A program made the position numbers and the translations under genes. The notes beneath the pieces were generated by a model. It had not been told where the DNA came from and ran no database searches. It worked only from the letters and a program-made list of their open reading frames with translations. Below, one piece after another: positions 15,092 through 24,796 of a stretch of DNA of 43,446 nt; position 1 is the stretch's first letter; every line of letters starts with the position of its first letter. Source of the DNA: Candidatus Moraniibacteriota bacterium. GTDB taxonomy: Bacteria > Patescibacteriota > Minisyncoccia > Moranbacterales > GCA-2747515. Location: positions 1 through 43,446 of the forward strand of contig JAGYLL010000003.1 in NCBI GenBank assembly GCA_018401135.1. Reading direction: 5' to 3'.

Positions 15092-16858
15092 ATGACAATA
15101 TCTTTGCGAACGATACTTTCTTATTATTGGAGACATATAAAAAATTACCCCATAGTAGGGATACTTCTTTTTATTTCGTATATATCTGCAGGAATTATTG
15201 CCAACACGCTGTCCCCACTTATTTATAAAAATATTATCGATATTATTTCTTTGGGAGAAATACGTCAGGAGATGGTACAGGATGTTTTTTTCTGGGTGTG
15301 GATATTGGGAGGAGCAATTATTGCCTATAATATTCTTTATCGACTTGGAGACTATGTTTCTATTCTTTTTGAAAGTAATATTCTTAGGGATTTAGCCAAT
15401 GATGCTTTTGAGCGACTTCATCGACATTCGTACTTCTTTTTTACGAATAATTTTTCAGGATCATTGGTATCTAAATCGAAGCGTTTTGTTTGGTCTTTTT
15501 CTTCTATTTTTAATAATGTGTTGTGGCATATCATTTTACGTTTTGTGGAGCTTCTTGGTGCTATTATTGTTCTTTTTCTCAATGTGCCTCTTATCGCATG
15601 GATGTATGTTTTGTGGATTATTGTTTTTATCGGAATTTCTCTTTGGTTTGCTCGTATAAAAATGCCTTATGATACCAAAGAAGCGAATATGGATTCTCAA
15701 GTGACTGGGAGACAAGCAGATACGATAACGAATGCCCTTACTATCAAAATGTTTGGTTCAAGAGGAGGAGAACAGGTATCGTTTCAGGAAATAACTCAGC
15801 TACAAGAAAAAACACGAAGAAGCGCTTGGCTTATGCGTAATTACCAAGTTGCTCTTCAGGGTTTTCTATTTATTATTTTGGAATTTGGCGCTATGTATTT
15901 TGTGGCACAGTTATGGAGTGAAGGTCGTGCTACCGTAGGAACAGTTGTTTTGGTACAAATATATATATTCGGAACGTTTAATGCTGTTTGGGGTTTTGGA
16001 AGAGCTTTAATGGATATTGAGAAATCATTGGCAGATGCCAAAGAAATGGTGGAGATTTTCGAAACGGATATCTCGGTTAAAGACCCTATTTCTCCAGAAA
16101 AGTGTCTTATTTCTAGGGGAGAAGTGCTTTTTGATACTGTTTCGTTTGTGTATGAAGACAAGGGAAGTAAGGTGTTGGAAAATTTTCACCTTCATATACT
16201 CCCAGGAGAAAAAATTGGTATTATGGGACACAGTGGAGCAGGAAAAACAACGATTACGAAAATCCTTCTTCGTTTTATCGATATACAAGAAGGAAGTGTT
16301 CGAATCGATAATCAAGATATTAGAAATATTACCCAAGATGATCTTCGTCGAAAGATTGCCTATGTTCCTCAGGAACCTTTGCTTTTTCATCGATCTATAA
16401 AAGAAAATATTGCTTATGGAAAACCAGAGGCAACAGATGAAGAAATACAAGAAGTTGCAAAGCGTGCCAGAGCACATAAATTTATACAAAAACTTCCTCA
16501 AGGATATGATACTCTGGTCGGTGAACGAGGAGTTAAATTATCAGGAGGAGAGCGTCAGCGCATTGCTATTGCTCGTGCTATGCTCAAAAATGCACCACTT
16601 CTTATTCTCGATGAGGCAACAAGTTCTTTAGATAGTGTGAGTGAAAAGTATATCCAAGAGGCGCTTCATAATCTTATGGAGAATCGAACAACTATTGTTA
16701 TTGCCCATCGATTGAGTACCATTCAAAAGATGGATCGCATTTTGGTTGTAGAAAATGGGAAGATTATTGAAGAAGGAGATCATACAACACTTATGGATGC
16801 AAATGGAGTTTATGCTCTTTTTTGGAATCAGCAGGTTGGTGGCTTTATTAGAGAGTAG
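15092..16858 (+). CDS. ABC exporter, fused permease and ATPase
   Basis: A 588-aa half-transporter of the MsbA/McjD type that would work as a homodimer. Residues about 20-300 hold six membrane helices (type I exporter fold). The ATPase has Walker A GHSGAGKTT at about 379, Q loop PQEPLLFH, signature LSGGERQRIA near 482, Walker B LLILDEATSSLD near 505 and the H-loop histidine in VIAHRLST. All key residues are intact. The substrate is unknown; lipids, peptides and drugs are all possible. It is preceded by 120 bases of AT-rich DNA without a clear promoter. Confidence 0.93.
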   Translation: MTISLRTILSYYWRHIKNYPIVGILLFISYISAGIIANTLSPLIYKNIIDIISLGEIRQEMVQDVFFWVWILGGAIIAYNILYRLGDYVSILFESNILRDLANDAFERLHRHSYFFFTNNFSGSLVSKSKRFVWSFSSIFNNVLWHIILRFVELLGAIIVLFLNVPLIAWMYVLWIIVFIGISLWFARIKMPYDTKEANMDSQVTGRQADTITNALTIKMFGSRGGEQVSFQEITQLQEKTRRSAWLMRNYQVALQGFLFIILEFGAMYFVAQLWSEGRATVGTVVLVQIYIFGTFNAVWGFGRALMDIEKSLADAKEMVEIFETDISVKDPISPEKCLISRGEVLFDTVSFVYEDKGSKVLENFHLHILPGEKIGIMGHSGAGKTTITKILLRFIDIQEGSVRIDNQDIRNITQDDLRRKIAYVPQEPLLFHRSIKENIAYGKPEATDEEIQEVAKRARAHKFIQKLPQGYDTLVGERGVKLSGGERQRIAIARAMLKNAPLLILDEATSSLDSVSEKYIQEALHNLMENRTTIVIAHRLSTIQKMDRILVVENGKIIEEGDHTTLMDANGVYALFWNQQVGGFIRE

Positions 16859-16908
16859 TATTTTTGGTGCAAAGTAGAGGAAATAATAAAAAAAGGTAAT
16901 TAAAGGTG

Positions 16909-16936
16909 TTGCGAAAGAGTATTTTTATGCTACTAT
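16909..16936 (+). promoter_or_regulatory. promoter for tyrS, start codon at the predicted transcript start
   Basis: TTGCGA at 16909-16914, 16 bp, TACTAT at 16931-16936. Transcription would start about 16943, one base before the ATG at 16944. There is no Shine-Dalgarno sequence, so a leaderless message is likely. Confidence 0.45.
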
Positions 16937-16943
16937 AGAATAT

Positions 16944-18161
16944 ATGACAAAAGAAGAAAAAAAGCGCGCCATCGAAGATATATTCGATCGAAAAACTATT
17001 GTAGAAATACTTCCTTCCAAAGAAGCTTTTATTGAACGTCTTAGTGGAGATGAAAAAATGCTTTTTTTTATTGGATTTGATGCTACATCTCCCACACTTC
17101 ATCTTTCTCATGCAAAAAACATTATGCTTTTGGAGAAATTTCGTCTTCTTGGGCATAAAGTCGTTTTGCTTTTTGGTGATTTTACCGCTATGATCGGTGA
17201 TCCCACAGGAGAGTCTTTGAAGCGAAAGCAACTTAGTCGAGAAGAAGTAGCGGAAAATGTTGAAAAGTGGAAAAAACAAATACGTCCTTTAATGGATTTT
17301 GATGCCAAAGAGAATCCCCCACAGATACGATATAATAGCGAGTGGCTTGCTCCTCTTACTTTTCAAGAGATTATTCAATTAGCATCTCATTTTACTGTAG
17401 GGCAAATGCTAGAGAGAGATATGTTTGAAAAGCGTATGAAAAAGGGTGATCCTGTGTATCTTCATGAATTTTTTTATCCCCTTATGCAAGGGTATGATAG
17501 TGTAGTGCTTGAAGCTGATGTTGAACTTTGTGGAACAGATCAAACCTTTAATGCCCTTTCAGGAAGGACGCTAAGAAAAAAATTACAAAATAAAGAAAAA
17601 TTTGTTGTCACCGTTACCCTTATGGAAGATCCCGAAACGGGAGAATTAATGTCAAAAAGCAAGGGAACAGGAGTTTTTCTTGATACAGATGCTCGAAATA
17701 TGTTTGGTCAGGTAATGTCTTTGGGAGATGGTATGATAGAGCCACTTCTTAGGCATTGCACTCGTCTTTCTCTTGATGATATTGATGATGTTCTTATAAA
17801 AAACAAAAATCCTCGTGATACAAAATTACAAGTAGCACAAGAAATAGTATCCATATTTTATGGAAAAGATGAAGCTGAAAAAGAGAAGAAATATTTCATC
17901 GAAACGTTTTCAAATAAAAATATTGATCTCGATTCTCTTGAGAGTACGGAAGTTTCTTCGGGAGAAACTTTTCTTGATGTTTTGGTGCGAGAAAAACTTG
18001 CCGAAAGCAAAGGAGATGCACGAAGAAAAATTATACAAGGAGGTGTTTCTTTGGAAGGAGAAAAGTTACTCGACCCAGAACAATCATTTACAGAAGAAAT
18101 GAATAATACTACTCTTCGTGTGGGGAAAAAACATTTCAAAAAAATAGTTTTTAGAAAATAA
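16944..18161 (+). CDS. tyrS: tyrosine-tRNA ligase
   Basis: A class I synthetase that charges tRNA(Tyr). At 405 aa it resembles the TyrZ-like branch: FIGFDATSPTLHLSHAKNI carries the HIGH-equivalent HLSH, then GDFTAMIGDPTGES, the tyrosine pocket YPLMQGYDSVVLEADVELCGTDQ and the KMSKS equivalent MSKSKG at about 236. A C-terminal S4 RNA-binding domain (EKLAESKGDARRKIIQGGVSL) is present. It is followed after 22 bases by pheS and then pheT, so three synthetases probably form one operon. Confidence 0.96.
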   Translation: MTKEEKKRAIEDIFDRKTIVEILPSKEAFIERLSGDEKMLFFIGFDATSPTLHLSHAKNIMLLEKFRLLGHKVVLLFGDFTAMIGDPTGESLKRKQLSREEVAENVEKWKKQIRPLMDFDAKENPPQIRYNSEWLAPLTFQEIIQLASHFTVGQMLERDMFEKRMKKGDPVYLHEFFYPLMQGYDSVVLEADVELCGTDQTFNALSGRTLRKKLQNKEKFVVTVTLMEDPETGELMSKSKGTGVFLDTDARNMFGQVMSLGDGMIEPLLRHCTRLSLDDIDDVLIKNKNPRDTKLQVAQEIVSIFYGKDEAEKEKKYFIETFSNKNIDLDSLESTEVSSGETFLDVLVREKLAESKGDARRKIIQGGVSLEGEKLLDPEQSFTEEMNNTTLRVGKKHFKKIVFRK

Positions 18162-18183
18162 GCAGGAAGAAAATAGAGAATGT

Positions 18184-19203
18184 ATGGAAAATATTGCAAA
18201 AAATATCGAAAAAGATCTCGACGAAGTTCGTTCTCTGGAAGATCTTGAACGTGTTCGCATTACGTATCTTGGAAGGAAATCTTTTCTTTCTGAAAACTTA
18301 CGTTTATTAGGAAAGATGACACCCGAAGAGAGAAAAGAACAAGGACCAAAGCTCCAAGCTATTAAAGAACATATAACGCGAACTCTTGATGAGAAAAAAT
18401 ATGCTCTTGAACAAACTTCTTTTGATTGGAAAAAAGACGCACTTGATATAAGTCTTCCCGGTAAAAAATCTCCTATTGGACATTTTCATCCGATAACACA
18501 AACGATTCGTGAAATTGAAGATATTTTTATTTCTATGGGATTTGATATCGCCGATGGACCGGAGATAGAAAATGAATTTTACAATTTTGATGCCCTAAAT
18601 TTTCCCAAGAATCATCCAGCTCGTGATATGCAAGATGCGTATTGGCTTTCTGAAAAAAATGAAAAAGGAGAGAAACTTCTTCCTAGAACGCATACCTCGT
18701 CTGTACAAGTTCGTTATATGCAGGAAAACACCCCTCCGTTTCGGATTATCATTCCAGGAAAAATTTTTCGTCATGAGCCGACAGATGCTTCTCATGAACA
18801 CACGTTCCATCAATTCGAAGCTCTTGTCGTAGGAGATGATGTGAATGTGGCACATTTTAAATACATTGCTCAAGAATTTTTTTCTTCTTTTTTTGATACA
18901 GCCATAGAAATTCGTTTGCGTCCAAGTTTCTTCCCCTTCACTGAACCAAGTTTCGAATTTGATATTAGTTGTGCGGTATGTGAGGGGAAGGGATGTAGTG
19001 TATGTAAGCGTACGGGATGGATTGAAGTGGGGGGTGCTGGTATGGTGAATCAAGAAGTTTTTGTCTTAGCTGGGTATAAAGAGAATTTTTATAGAGGATT
19101 TGCATGGGGTTTTGGTGTTGAGCGATTGGCTATGATGAAATATAAGATTGATGATATACGATTATTCCATTCGGGTGATCTGCGATTTATACGACAATTT
19201 TAA
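18184..19203 (+). CDS. pheS: phenylalanine-tRNA ligase, alpha subunit
   Basis: The catalytic subunit of the PheRS (alpha-beta)2 enzyme. The 339-aa protein has the short N-terminal coiled coil, GHFHPITQTIREIEDIFISMGF, motif 2 (GKIFRHEPTDASHEHTFHQFE) and motif 3 (GFGVERLAMMKYKIDDIR). Four cysteines at about 263, 266, 271 and 274 (CAVCEGKGCSVC) form a zinc-ribbon-like insert seen in many bacterial PheS proteins. pheT starts 25 bases downstream. Confidence 0.97.
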   Translation: MENIAKNIEKDLDEVRSLEDLERVRITYLGRKSFLSENLRLLGKMTPEERKEQGPKLQAIKEHITRTLDEKKYALEQTSFDWKKDALDISLPGKKSPIGHFHPITQTIREIEDIFISMGFDIADGPEIENEFYNFDALNFPKNHPARDMQDAYWLSEKNEKGEKLLPRTHTSSVQVRYMQENTPPFRIIIPGKIFRHEPTDASHEHTFHQFEALVVGDDVNVAHFKYIAQEFFSSFFDTAIEIRLRPSFFPFTEPSFEFDISCAVCEGKGCSVCKRTGWIEVGGAGMVNQEVFVLAGYKENFYRGFAWGFGVERLAMMKYKIDDIRLFHSGDLRFIRQF

Positions 19204-19228
19204 TATATTTTTTTAAAAGAAGCCTTCT

Positions 19229-21643
19229 ATGAAATATTGTGTATCTTGGCTTAATGAATTAGCACATACTCACCTTAGCGCAGAAGAAATGGCAGAGCTT
19301 TTTACTAGGCATAGTTTTGAGGTAGATGGAATAGAGAAAATAAAGAGCGCTCCCTCTGGTGTAGTTGTGGGAAAGATTCTTGATATTTCTCTACATCCCA
19401 ATGCTGATAAACTTCAATGTACAAAAGTAACGATTGACCCACAAGAAAAAGAAATACTTACTATTGTCTGTGGAGCAAAAAATATTACAGTGGGTGATAT
19501 TGTTCCTGTGGCAACAGTGGGAACGAAGCTTGAAGAAGATTGTCTTATTACGAAGTCAACTATTCGAGGAGAATTGTCAGAAGGGATGTTGTGTGCCGAA
19601 GACGAACTTGGTTTGGGAAAAGATCATAGTGGTATACTTCAACTTGATAAAGAGATACCGATAGGCACGTCTCTTGTGGAAGTATTTGGACAAGGAGATG
19701 AAGTAATCGAATTAGATATTCTTGCCAGTCGTGGACGAGACGCACTTTCTCATATCGGGATTGCACGAGAACTTTCGGCTATTACGGGAGGGGAGAATTT
19801 GGGAGAAAATCGAGGAGAAAATACACCACCTTCTCTTTCTGGTGAAAAGGAAAATAAAGAAAGTGAAAAAATACACATAAACATAGAAAGTAAAAAACTT
19901 TCTAAGCGATATATGGGGGTGCTTTTGAAATCTGTCAATAATACTGCTCAGACACCTGATTGGATGATGCGAAGACTTCGTGCTTGTGGCGTACACTCTA
20001 TTAATATTGCAACAGATATTACCAATTACGTTATGCTTGAGACGGGACAACCACTTCATGCTTTTGATGCGAAAAAAATAGGCGACGTATCCCAAAAAAT
20101 TTCTCTCCAGATACGAAAGGGGAGAAAGGGAGAAAGACTTTCACTTCTAGATGGAAAAGAAGTTGAAGTTAATGAAAATGATATTGTTATTGCCAATGAT
20201 CAAGAAGTACTTGCTCTGGCTGGAGTTATGGGTGGCAAAACGAGTGGCACGAGTAAAGAAACATCGAGTGTTTTTTTAGAAAGTGCATGGTTTGATCCTA
20301 TTTCTATTCGCAAAACAAGAATGCGACATAAGATAATCACAGAGAGCTCGTATCGATTTGAGCGCGATATAGATCCTGAGGGCGTGAGTTTAGCAGTGGC
20401 GCGAGCCATCGAACTTTTTAAAAAGTATGCTGGAGCACATATTGAAGAAGAAAAAGATCTCTACCTTGAAAAAGAAAAGTCAGTAGCGGTGATTCTTCCT
20501 TATTATGAAATACAAAGTCTTTTGGGCGTGAGTATTCCTTTGGAAAAAGTTGTATCTATTTTGAAACTCCTTTCGTTTAAAGTTCGTCAAGATGGGGAGA
20601 TACTCTCTGTGTATGTCCCGAGTTTTCGTAAAGATATTCGCACGTTTCAATATATTATAGAGGAGGTAGGACGTTTGTATGGCTATGATCATATACAACC
20701 ACAAGCTTTAATAACACCACTGCGAGCATCTCGAGAAAACAGCTCTCATAAAATAGTTCGTCTTATGGGGAATGCTCTTACGGGATGTGGCTTTGATGAG
20801 ATTATGACGTATTCTTTTTATGGAGATGAAACGGTAAAACTTTTTGGTCTTGAAAAAGAAAGTCATTTTACACTTCTTAATCCACTAAGTCCTGATCAAA
20901 AATATTTTCGGTCAAAAATACTCCCTAATATGCTCAAAGCAGTACCTGCAAATATCAAAAGATTTGAGAATATAAATATTTTCGAAATAGGAAAGGTGTA
21001 TGAGCGAGAAGATGATGGAAGTGTGAAGGAATATCAACGTTTGGGTATAATCTCTTCTCAGGCAAAAAAAGAAAAAAAAGGAGAAACGTTATTGAGACTT
21101 AAAGGGACTATTGAGAGCATACTCTTCTCACTTTTTGGACAGTATCCTGATGTTTCTCCTATTGAATTTGAGAAAGGATTGGAGTATTTTCATAGATCAC
21201 AAAGTATGGATGTTTCTCTTGATGGTGTTTTGATAGGATTTGTGGGAACCTTGCATCCTTCTATAACAAAAAAAATGAAACTCCCTGAGCAAACAGCGGT
21301 AGCTTCTTTGGACAGAGATGCTTTGGCATTTCTCTTTGAGAGAGAATCTCGCTATTATACCCCGCTTGAACGATTTCCTTCAGTATTTCGAGACATTTCT
21401 ATGAAAGTTCCGTATGAGATTACAGCCAAAGAAGTTGAAGATGCTATCAGAGAGATAATTGATAAAGAGCATCTCCAATCACTGGAACTTTTTGATGTTT
21501 TTGAAAAAGAAGAAGAAAAAAACTTTGCCTATCATTTGGAATTTAACTCAAGGCAGAGGACGCTTACAGGAAAAGAAATTGATGATAGTATGGAGAGGGT
21601 CTTCGAGAAACTAGATTCGTTGGGGATAGAAATACGAAAATAA
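19229..21643 (+). CDS. pheT: phenylalanine-tRNA ligase, beta subunit
   Basis: PheT carries the editing and tRNA-binding parts of PheRS. The 804-aa protein has, in order, an N-terminal domain (MKYCVSWLNELAHT), an EMAP-like tRNA-binding domain (about 45-150: DISLHPNADKLQCTKV; IVCGAKNITVGDIVPVATVG), the B3/B4 editing core (INIATDITNYVMLETGQPLHAFDA), B5, the catalytic-like domain and the C-terminal FDX-ACB domain (FPSVFRDISMKVP). Its length is normal. It ends the tyrS-pheS-pheT group and is followed by the rnpB promoter. Confidence 0.97.
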   Translation: MKYCVSWLNELAHTHLSAEEMAELFTRHSFEVDGIEKIKSAPSGVVVGKILDISLHPNADKLQCTKVTIDPQEKEILTIVCGAKNITVGDIVPVATVGTKLEEDCLITKSTIRGELSEGMLCAEDELGLGKDHSGILQLDKEIPIGTSLVEVFGQGDEVIELDILASRGRDALSHIGIARELSAITGGENLGENRGENTPPSLSGEKENKESEKIHINIESKKLSKRYMGVLLKSVNNTAQTPDWMMRRLRACGVHSINIATDITNYVMLETGQPLHAFDAKKIGDVSQKISLQIRKGRKGERLSLLDGKEVEVNENDIVIANDQEVLALAGVMGGKTSGTSKETSSVFLESAWFDPISIRKTRMRHKIITESSYRFERDIDPEGVSLAVARAIELFKKYAGAHIEEEKDLYLEKEKSVAVILPYYEIQSLLGVSIPLEKVVSILKLLSFKVRQDGEILSVYVPSFRKDIRTFQYIIEEVGRLYGYDHIQPQALITPLRASRENSSHKIVRLMGNALTGCGFDEIMTYSFYGDETVKLFGLEKESHFTLLNPLSPDQKYFRSKILPNMLKAVPANIKRFENINIFEIGKVYEREDDGSVKEYQRLGIISSQAKKEKKGETLLRLKGTIESILFSLFGQYPDVSPIEFEKGLEYFHRSQSMDVSLDGVLIGFVGTLHPSITKKMKLPEQTAVASLDRDALAFLFERESRYYTPLERFPSVFRDISMKVPYEITAKEVEDAIREIIDKEHLQSLELFDVFEKEEEKNFAYHLEFNSRQRTLTGKEIDDSMERVFEKLDSLGIEIRK

Positions 21644-21695
21644 CACAAAAAAATGTTTTTTGAAAAAAATGAAAAGAGTTATACTCAGGAGAACA

Positions 21696-21724
21696 TTGAC
21701 AAAATTATATAAATGTGATATATT
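21696..21724 (+). promoter_or_regulatory. strong promoter of rnpB
   Basis: TTGACA at 21696-21701, 17 bp, TATATT at 21719-21724, with TG one base before the -10 (extended -10). The hexamers and spacing are identical to the ssrA promoter at 12299-12327. Confidence 0.8.
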
Positions 21725-21745
21725 CCAAAGGATTTTTGTGGAAAG

Positions 21746-22168
21746 ATATATCAAAACAAGTTCTGTGATCGCTTTTTTTTAGAAATAAAAGAAAGAGGAA
21801 AGTCCGGACATTCAGTTATTATGTATATAATAACAAAAGTAGCGGGTAATGCCCGTCTGTCGCAAGACACGAGGTGCGAGCAGAGACGTCTTGTTTTGCA
21901 AAAAACAAGACATCCTATCTTGTATAGGATGAGCTCTCTATGTAAATAGAGAGGTGAAACGGCTAAATCCTTACTCGAATGCAAGACCGTGTTCCACACT
22001 TTCTTTGTAATGAAAAATTTATTACAAAGAAAGTGTGGAAAGAGTCGCTTCTTCCTTTGGGAAGAGATCGTATTGGCAACAATACGGCAAGATAAATGAT
22101 CACTATGTTTACTATTTTAGGATGTTGAACAGAAACAGAATCCGGCTTATGCACTTGTTTTGATATAT
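21746..22168 (+). ncRNA. rnpB: RNase P RNA, class A
   Basis: The catalytic RNA that trims tRNA 5' leaders. P1 is a 16-bp pairing of 21746-21761 with 22153-22168. Conserved blocks are GAGGAAAGTCCGGACA (from 21794), GTGAAACGGCTAAATCC (about 21953-21970) and the 3' block ACAGAATCCGGCTTATG (about 22135-22151). Between them are helices with GNRA-type loops: GTCTTGTTTT-GCAA-AAAACAAGAC and CTCTCTAT-GTAA-ATAGAGAG. A perfect 18-bp hairpin at 21994-22038 is in the P12 position. The short reading frames across it are not genes. Confidence 0.95.
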
Positions 22169-22221
22169 ATTTCCATATGAAATAGCGAGGATATGTGCTT
22201 TTGATTCGATGATAAAAATCT

Positions 22222-23643
22222 ATGAAACGATCAGAACTTTTTTTTAGTGGTATCCAGGTTCCAGTTGATTTTTTTATGATGATTTTGGCTGCAACTACAG
22301 CCTATTGGATTCGAAATATACCCGAAGCCCTTCTTTTTAATAATCGCTTATACGAATTTTCTTACGGAGATTATATCAAAGTGATGCTTATTATCATACC
22401 TTTTCTTCTTGTTATATTTGCTTTTGAGGGTTTGTATAATATCCGAACAACGAGAAAATTTTGGAGAGAAGCATGGCGTGTTTTCCGTGCTTTGAGTATT
22501 GGTTTAGTTATCATTATCGTTGTCATATTTTTGCAAAATGAATGGTTTGCTTCACGATTTATCATTCTCGCTTCGTGGATTTTTGCAACTTTGTATGTTG
22601 TTCTCGGGAGGTCATTCCTTCTTTTTGCTCAGCGTTGGCTTTTGATTACAAAAGGAATTGGTGTTCATCGCGTTCTTCTTATAAACGGAAGTAAAAAAAC
22701 AAAGTTTTTTCATCGTTTTTTACAAAAGATGCCCAAGCTTGGATATAAAGTAGTTGACATTACTCAGATGATAGACTTGCAGAAGATAAAGGAGATACGA
22801 AAGCATAAAGGTGTTGATGAGATCATTCTTTGTGATCCAAGTGCTCCTGATGATCTCCAAGAGAAACTTATTGACTATTGTTCTATCCACAATATTGCCT
22901 ATAGCTACATTCCAACAAGTATGCAGGCTTCAAAAATTCAAATACGCACACTTGGGGGAGAGCCTCTTTTTGAAGTTGCTCACACACCATTAGATGGTTG
23001 GGGAAAAATTCTCAAGAGGTCATTTGATATAGCAGGATCGTTAGGACTTATTTTTATAACCGCTCCTATAATGTTTTTCATAGCGATTCTTATAAAATGG
23101 GAAGATCCTAGTGGTCCAATAATTTTCAAAAACGAACGAATCGGTGCTGATGGAAAGAAATTTTTTCTGTATAAATTTCGTTATATGAAATGGAAATATA
23201 GTACATCAAGAGAAAACCCTGATTACAAAGAAGCACTTGCTTTTGAGAAAAAACTTATCGAGGAGAGAAATACAAGAAAAGGGCCTATTTACAAAATAAA
23301 AGATGATCCTCGAAAAACTTCTATTGGAAAACGTATTGAGAAGTATTCTCTTGATGAACTCCCTCAGTTTTTTAATGTTTTACGAGGAGATATGAGTTTG
23401 GTTGGCCCACGTCCCCATCAAGAGCGTGAGGTTGAAAAATATCGAGAATACCATCGTCGTCTCCTTACGATAAAACCAGGAATAACGGGAATGGCTCAAG
23501 TTTCTGGTCGAAGTGATTTGGACTTTGAAGATGAATATCGATTTGATCTTTTTTATATTGAAAACTGGTCGTTGCCTCTTGATATCACTCTTTGTTTTAA
23601 AACAGTAGGAGTTTTGGCGGGTAAAAGGAAAAATCATTCTTAA
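22222..23643 (+). CDS. polyprenyl sugar-phosphate transferase (WcaJ-like)
   Basis: It starts surface-polysaccharide repeat units by moving a sugar-1-phosphate onto undecaprenyl phosphate. The 473-aa protein has four or five N-terminal helices, a CoA-binding-like middle part (about 150-250) and a C-terminal transferase domain (about 265-470): KRSFDIAGSLGLIF, FKNERIGADGKKFFLYKFRYM, the catalytic SLDELPQFFNVLRGDMSLVGPRP and KPGITGMAQVSGRS. It lies alone, without other polysaccharide genes. The phosphohexomutase at 36906 could feed the same pathway. Confidence 0.93.
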   Translation: MKRSELFFSGIQVPVDFFMMILAATTAYWIRNIPEALLFNNRLYEFSYGDYIKVMLIIIPFLLVIFAFEGLYNIRTTRKFWREAWRVFRALSIGLVIIIVVIFLQNEWFASRFIILASWIFATLYVVLGRSFLLFAQRWLLITKGIGVHRVLLINGSKKTKFFHRFLQKMPKLGYKVVDITQMIDLQKIKEIRKHKGVDEIILCDPSAPDDLQEKLIDYCSIHNIAYSYIPTSMQASKIQIRTLGGEPLFEVAHTPLDGWGKILKRSFDIAGSLGLIFITAPIMFFIAILIKWEDPSGPIIFKNERIGADGKKFFLYKFRYMKWKYSTSRENPDYKEALAFEKKLIEERNTRKGPIYKIKDDPRKTSIGKRIEKYSLDELPQFFNVLRGDMSLVGPRPHQEREVEKYREYHRRLLTIKPGITGMAQVSGRSDLDFEDEYRFDLFYIENWSLPLDITLCFKTVGVLAGKRKNHS

Positions 23644-23653
23644 ATGTATACCT

Positions 23654-24037
23654 ATGTTTATCTTTCGTTGGTTTTCTCTGGCATTTCTTTTCTTTATTAT
23701 TTCTCAATATGTTCCTGGTATTGATGTAGCAAGTTTTTATGTTGCTCTTGTTTTGGCTTTTTTTTGGGGAATTATCAATGTCACCCTCAAACCCATACTT
23801 ATCTTTCTTACCCTTCCTATAACTATTTTGACACTTGGACTTTTTACCTTTGTCATTAACGGATTTCTTTTTTGGTTCCTTTCTACGTTTATAAAGGGTT
23901 TTTATGTAGAAAGCTTTTTCTCTGCTTTTTTGGGAGCGCTTTTGCTTTCTCTAGGAAGTGCTATTATTAATTACTTTCTGAAGAAATCTCAAGAGGATAC
24001 GTATAAAAGTAAAGATCGAAAAGATTTTTTGAGATAA
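23654..24037 (+). CDS. small four-helix membrane protein, YvlD/phage-holin-like family
   Basis: A 127-aa protein with four hydrophobic helices. The glycine/proline-rich middle (FFWGIINVTLKPILIFLTLPITILTLGLFTFVINGF) is typical of the YvlD/phage holin family IV proteins (PF04020). The name comes from similarity; there are no phage genes here. The C terminus is charged. It starts 10 bases after the sugar-phosphate transferase gene, so the two are probably co-expressed. The function is unknown. Confidence 0.8.
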   Translation: MFIFRWFSLAFLFFIISQYVPGIDVASFYVALVLAFFWGIINVTLKPILIFLTLPITILTLGLFTFVINGFLFWFLSTFIKGFYVESFFSAFLGALLLSLGSAIINYFLKKSQEDTYKSKDRKDFLR

Positions 24038-24069
24038 GGTGTTCGTTTTTTTGGTAATATACAAAGAGT

Positions 24070-24786
24070 ATGTCTACATTAGTTCTTGATATTGAAACAG
24101 TGGGAGAGTCTTTTGATGCTATGGATACTTCTACACAGGAAGTTATGACACGATGGATTGATCGTGATACCAGTGATAAACAAGAAAAAGAAGAGCTTCT
24201 TCGTTATCTCAAAGAGGGTATGGGGTTTTCTCCTCTTACAGGAGAAATTGTCGCTATAGGAGTTTTAGATGTAGAGCGAAAAAAATCTGTTGTTTATTTT
24301 CAAGCACCAGGAGAAACGTATGGAGAATTTGAAGAAAATGGCGTTACCTATAAACAAATGAATGAACCAGAAATGCTTTTGCATTTTTGGAAAGGCGTTG
24401 ATCAGTATTCGGAGCTCGTTACGTTTAATGGTCGAGCGTTCGATGTTCCTTTTTTGATGATTCGAAGCGCTCTTCACAAAATTCGTCCCAGTAAAAACTT
24501 TCTTTCCAATCGGTACAGGGGATTACAGGTTAATACTGCCAAGCATATAGATCTTCAGGAAGAATTAACTTTTTATGGTGCTATGAGGCGTCGAGGATCT
24601 CTTCATCTGTGGTGTAGAGCTTTTGGTATCAAGAGCCCGAAAGTCGAGGGTGTTTCTGGTGATGATGTTGCAAGACTTTTTGCTGAGAAAAAATACAAGG
24701 ATATTGCCAGGTATAATGTGAGGGATATAGAGGCAACGAGAGATCTTTATATGTATTGGAATGATTATTTACGATTTGATCGATAG
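24070..24786 (+). CDS. predicted 3'-5' exonuclease of the DNA polymerase B exonuclease type
   Basis: A 238-aa DEDD-type exonuclease domain protein. ExoI is LVLDIETVGES (Asp7, Glu9), ExoII is VTFNGRAFDVPFLM, and ExoIII is ARYNVRDIEATRDLY; all four acidic residues are present. It resembles the stand-alone predicted PolB-like exonucleases (PF10108). It could trim DNA or RNA 3' ends. A -10-like TAATAT (24055-24060) ends nine bases before the ATG and there is no Shine-Dalgarno sequence. Its end overlaps the long frame of engB, but engB itself probably starts after it. Confidence 0.82.
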   Translation: MSTLVLDIETVGESFDAMDTSTQEVMTRWIDRDTSDKQEKEELLRYLKEGMGFSPLTGEIVAIGVLDVERKKSVVYFQAPGETYGEFEENGVTYKQMNEPEMLLHFWKGVDQYSELVTFNGRAFDVPFLMIRSALHKIRPSKNFLSNRYRGLQVNTAKHIDLQEELTFYGAMRRRGSLHLWCRAFGIKSPKVEGVSGDDVARLFAEKKYKDIARYNVRDIEATRDLYMYWNDYLRFDR

Positions 24787-24796
24787 AAAAAACTTT

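Noticed and set aside
23654-24037. Prophage remnant suggested by a holin-like protein
   Set aside because: The family is a common bacterial YvlD-type membrane protein, and no other phage gene, integrase or attachment site is seen.
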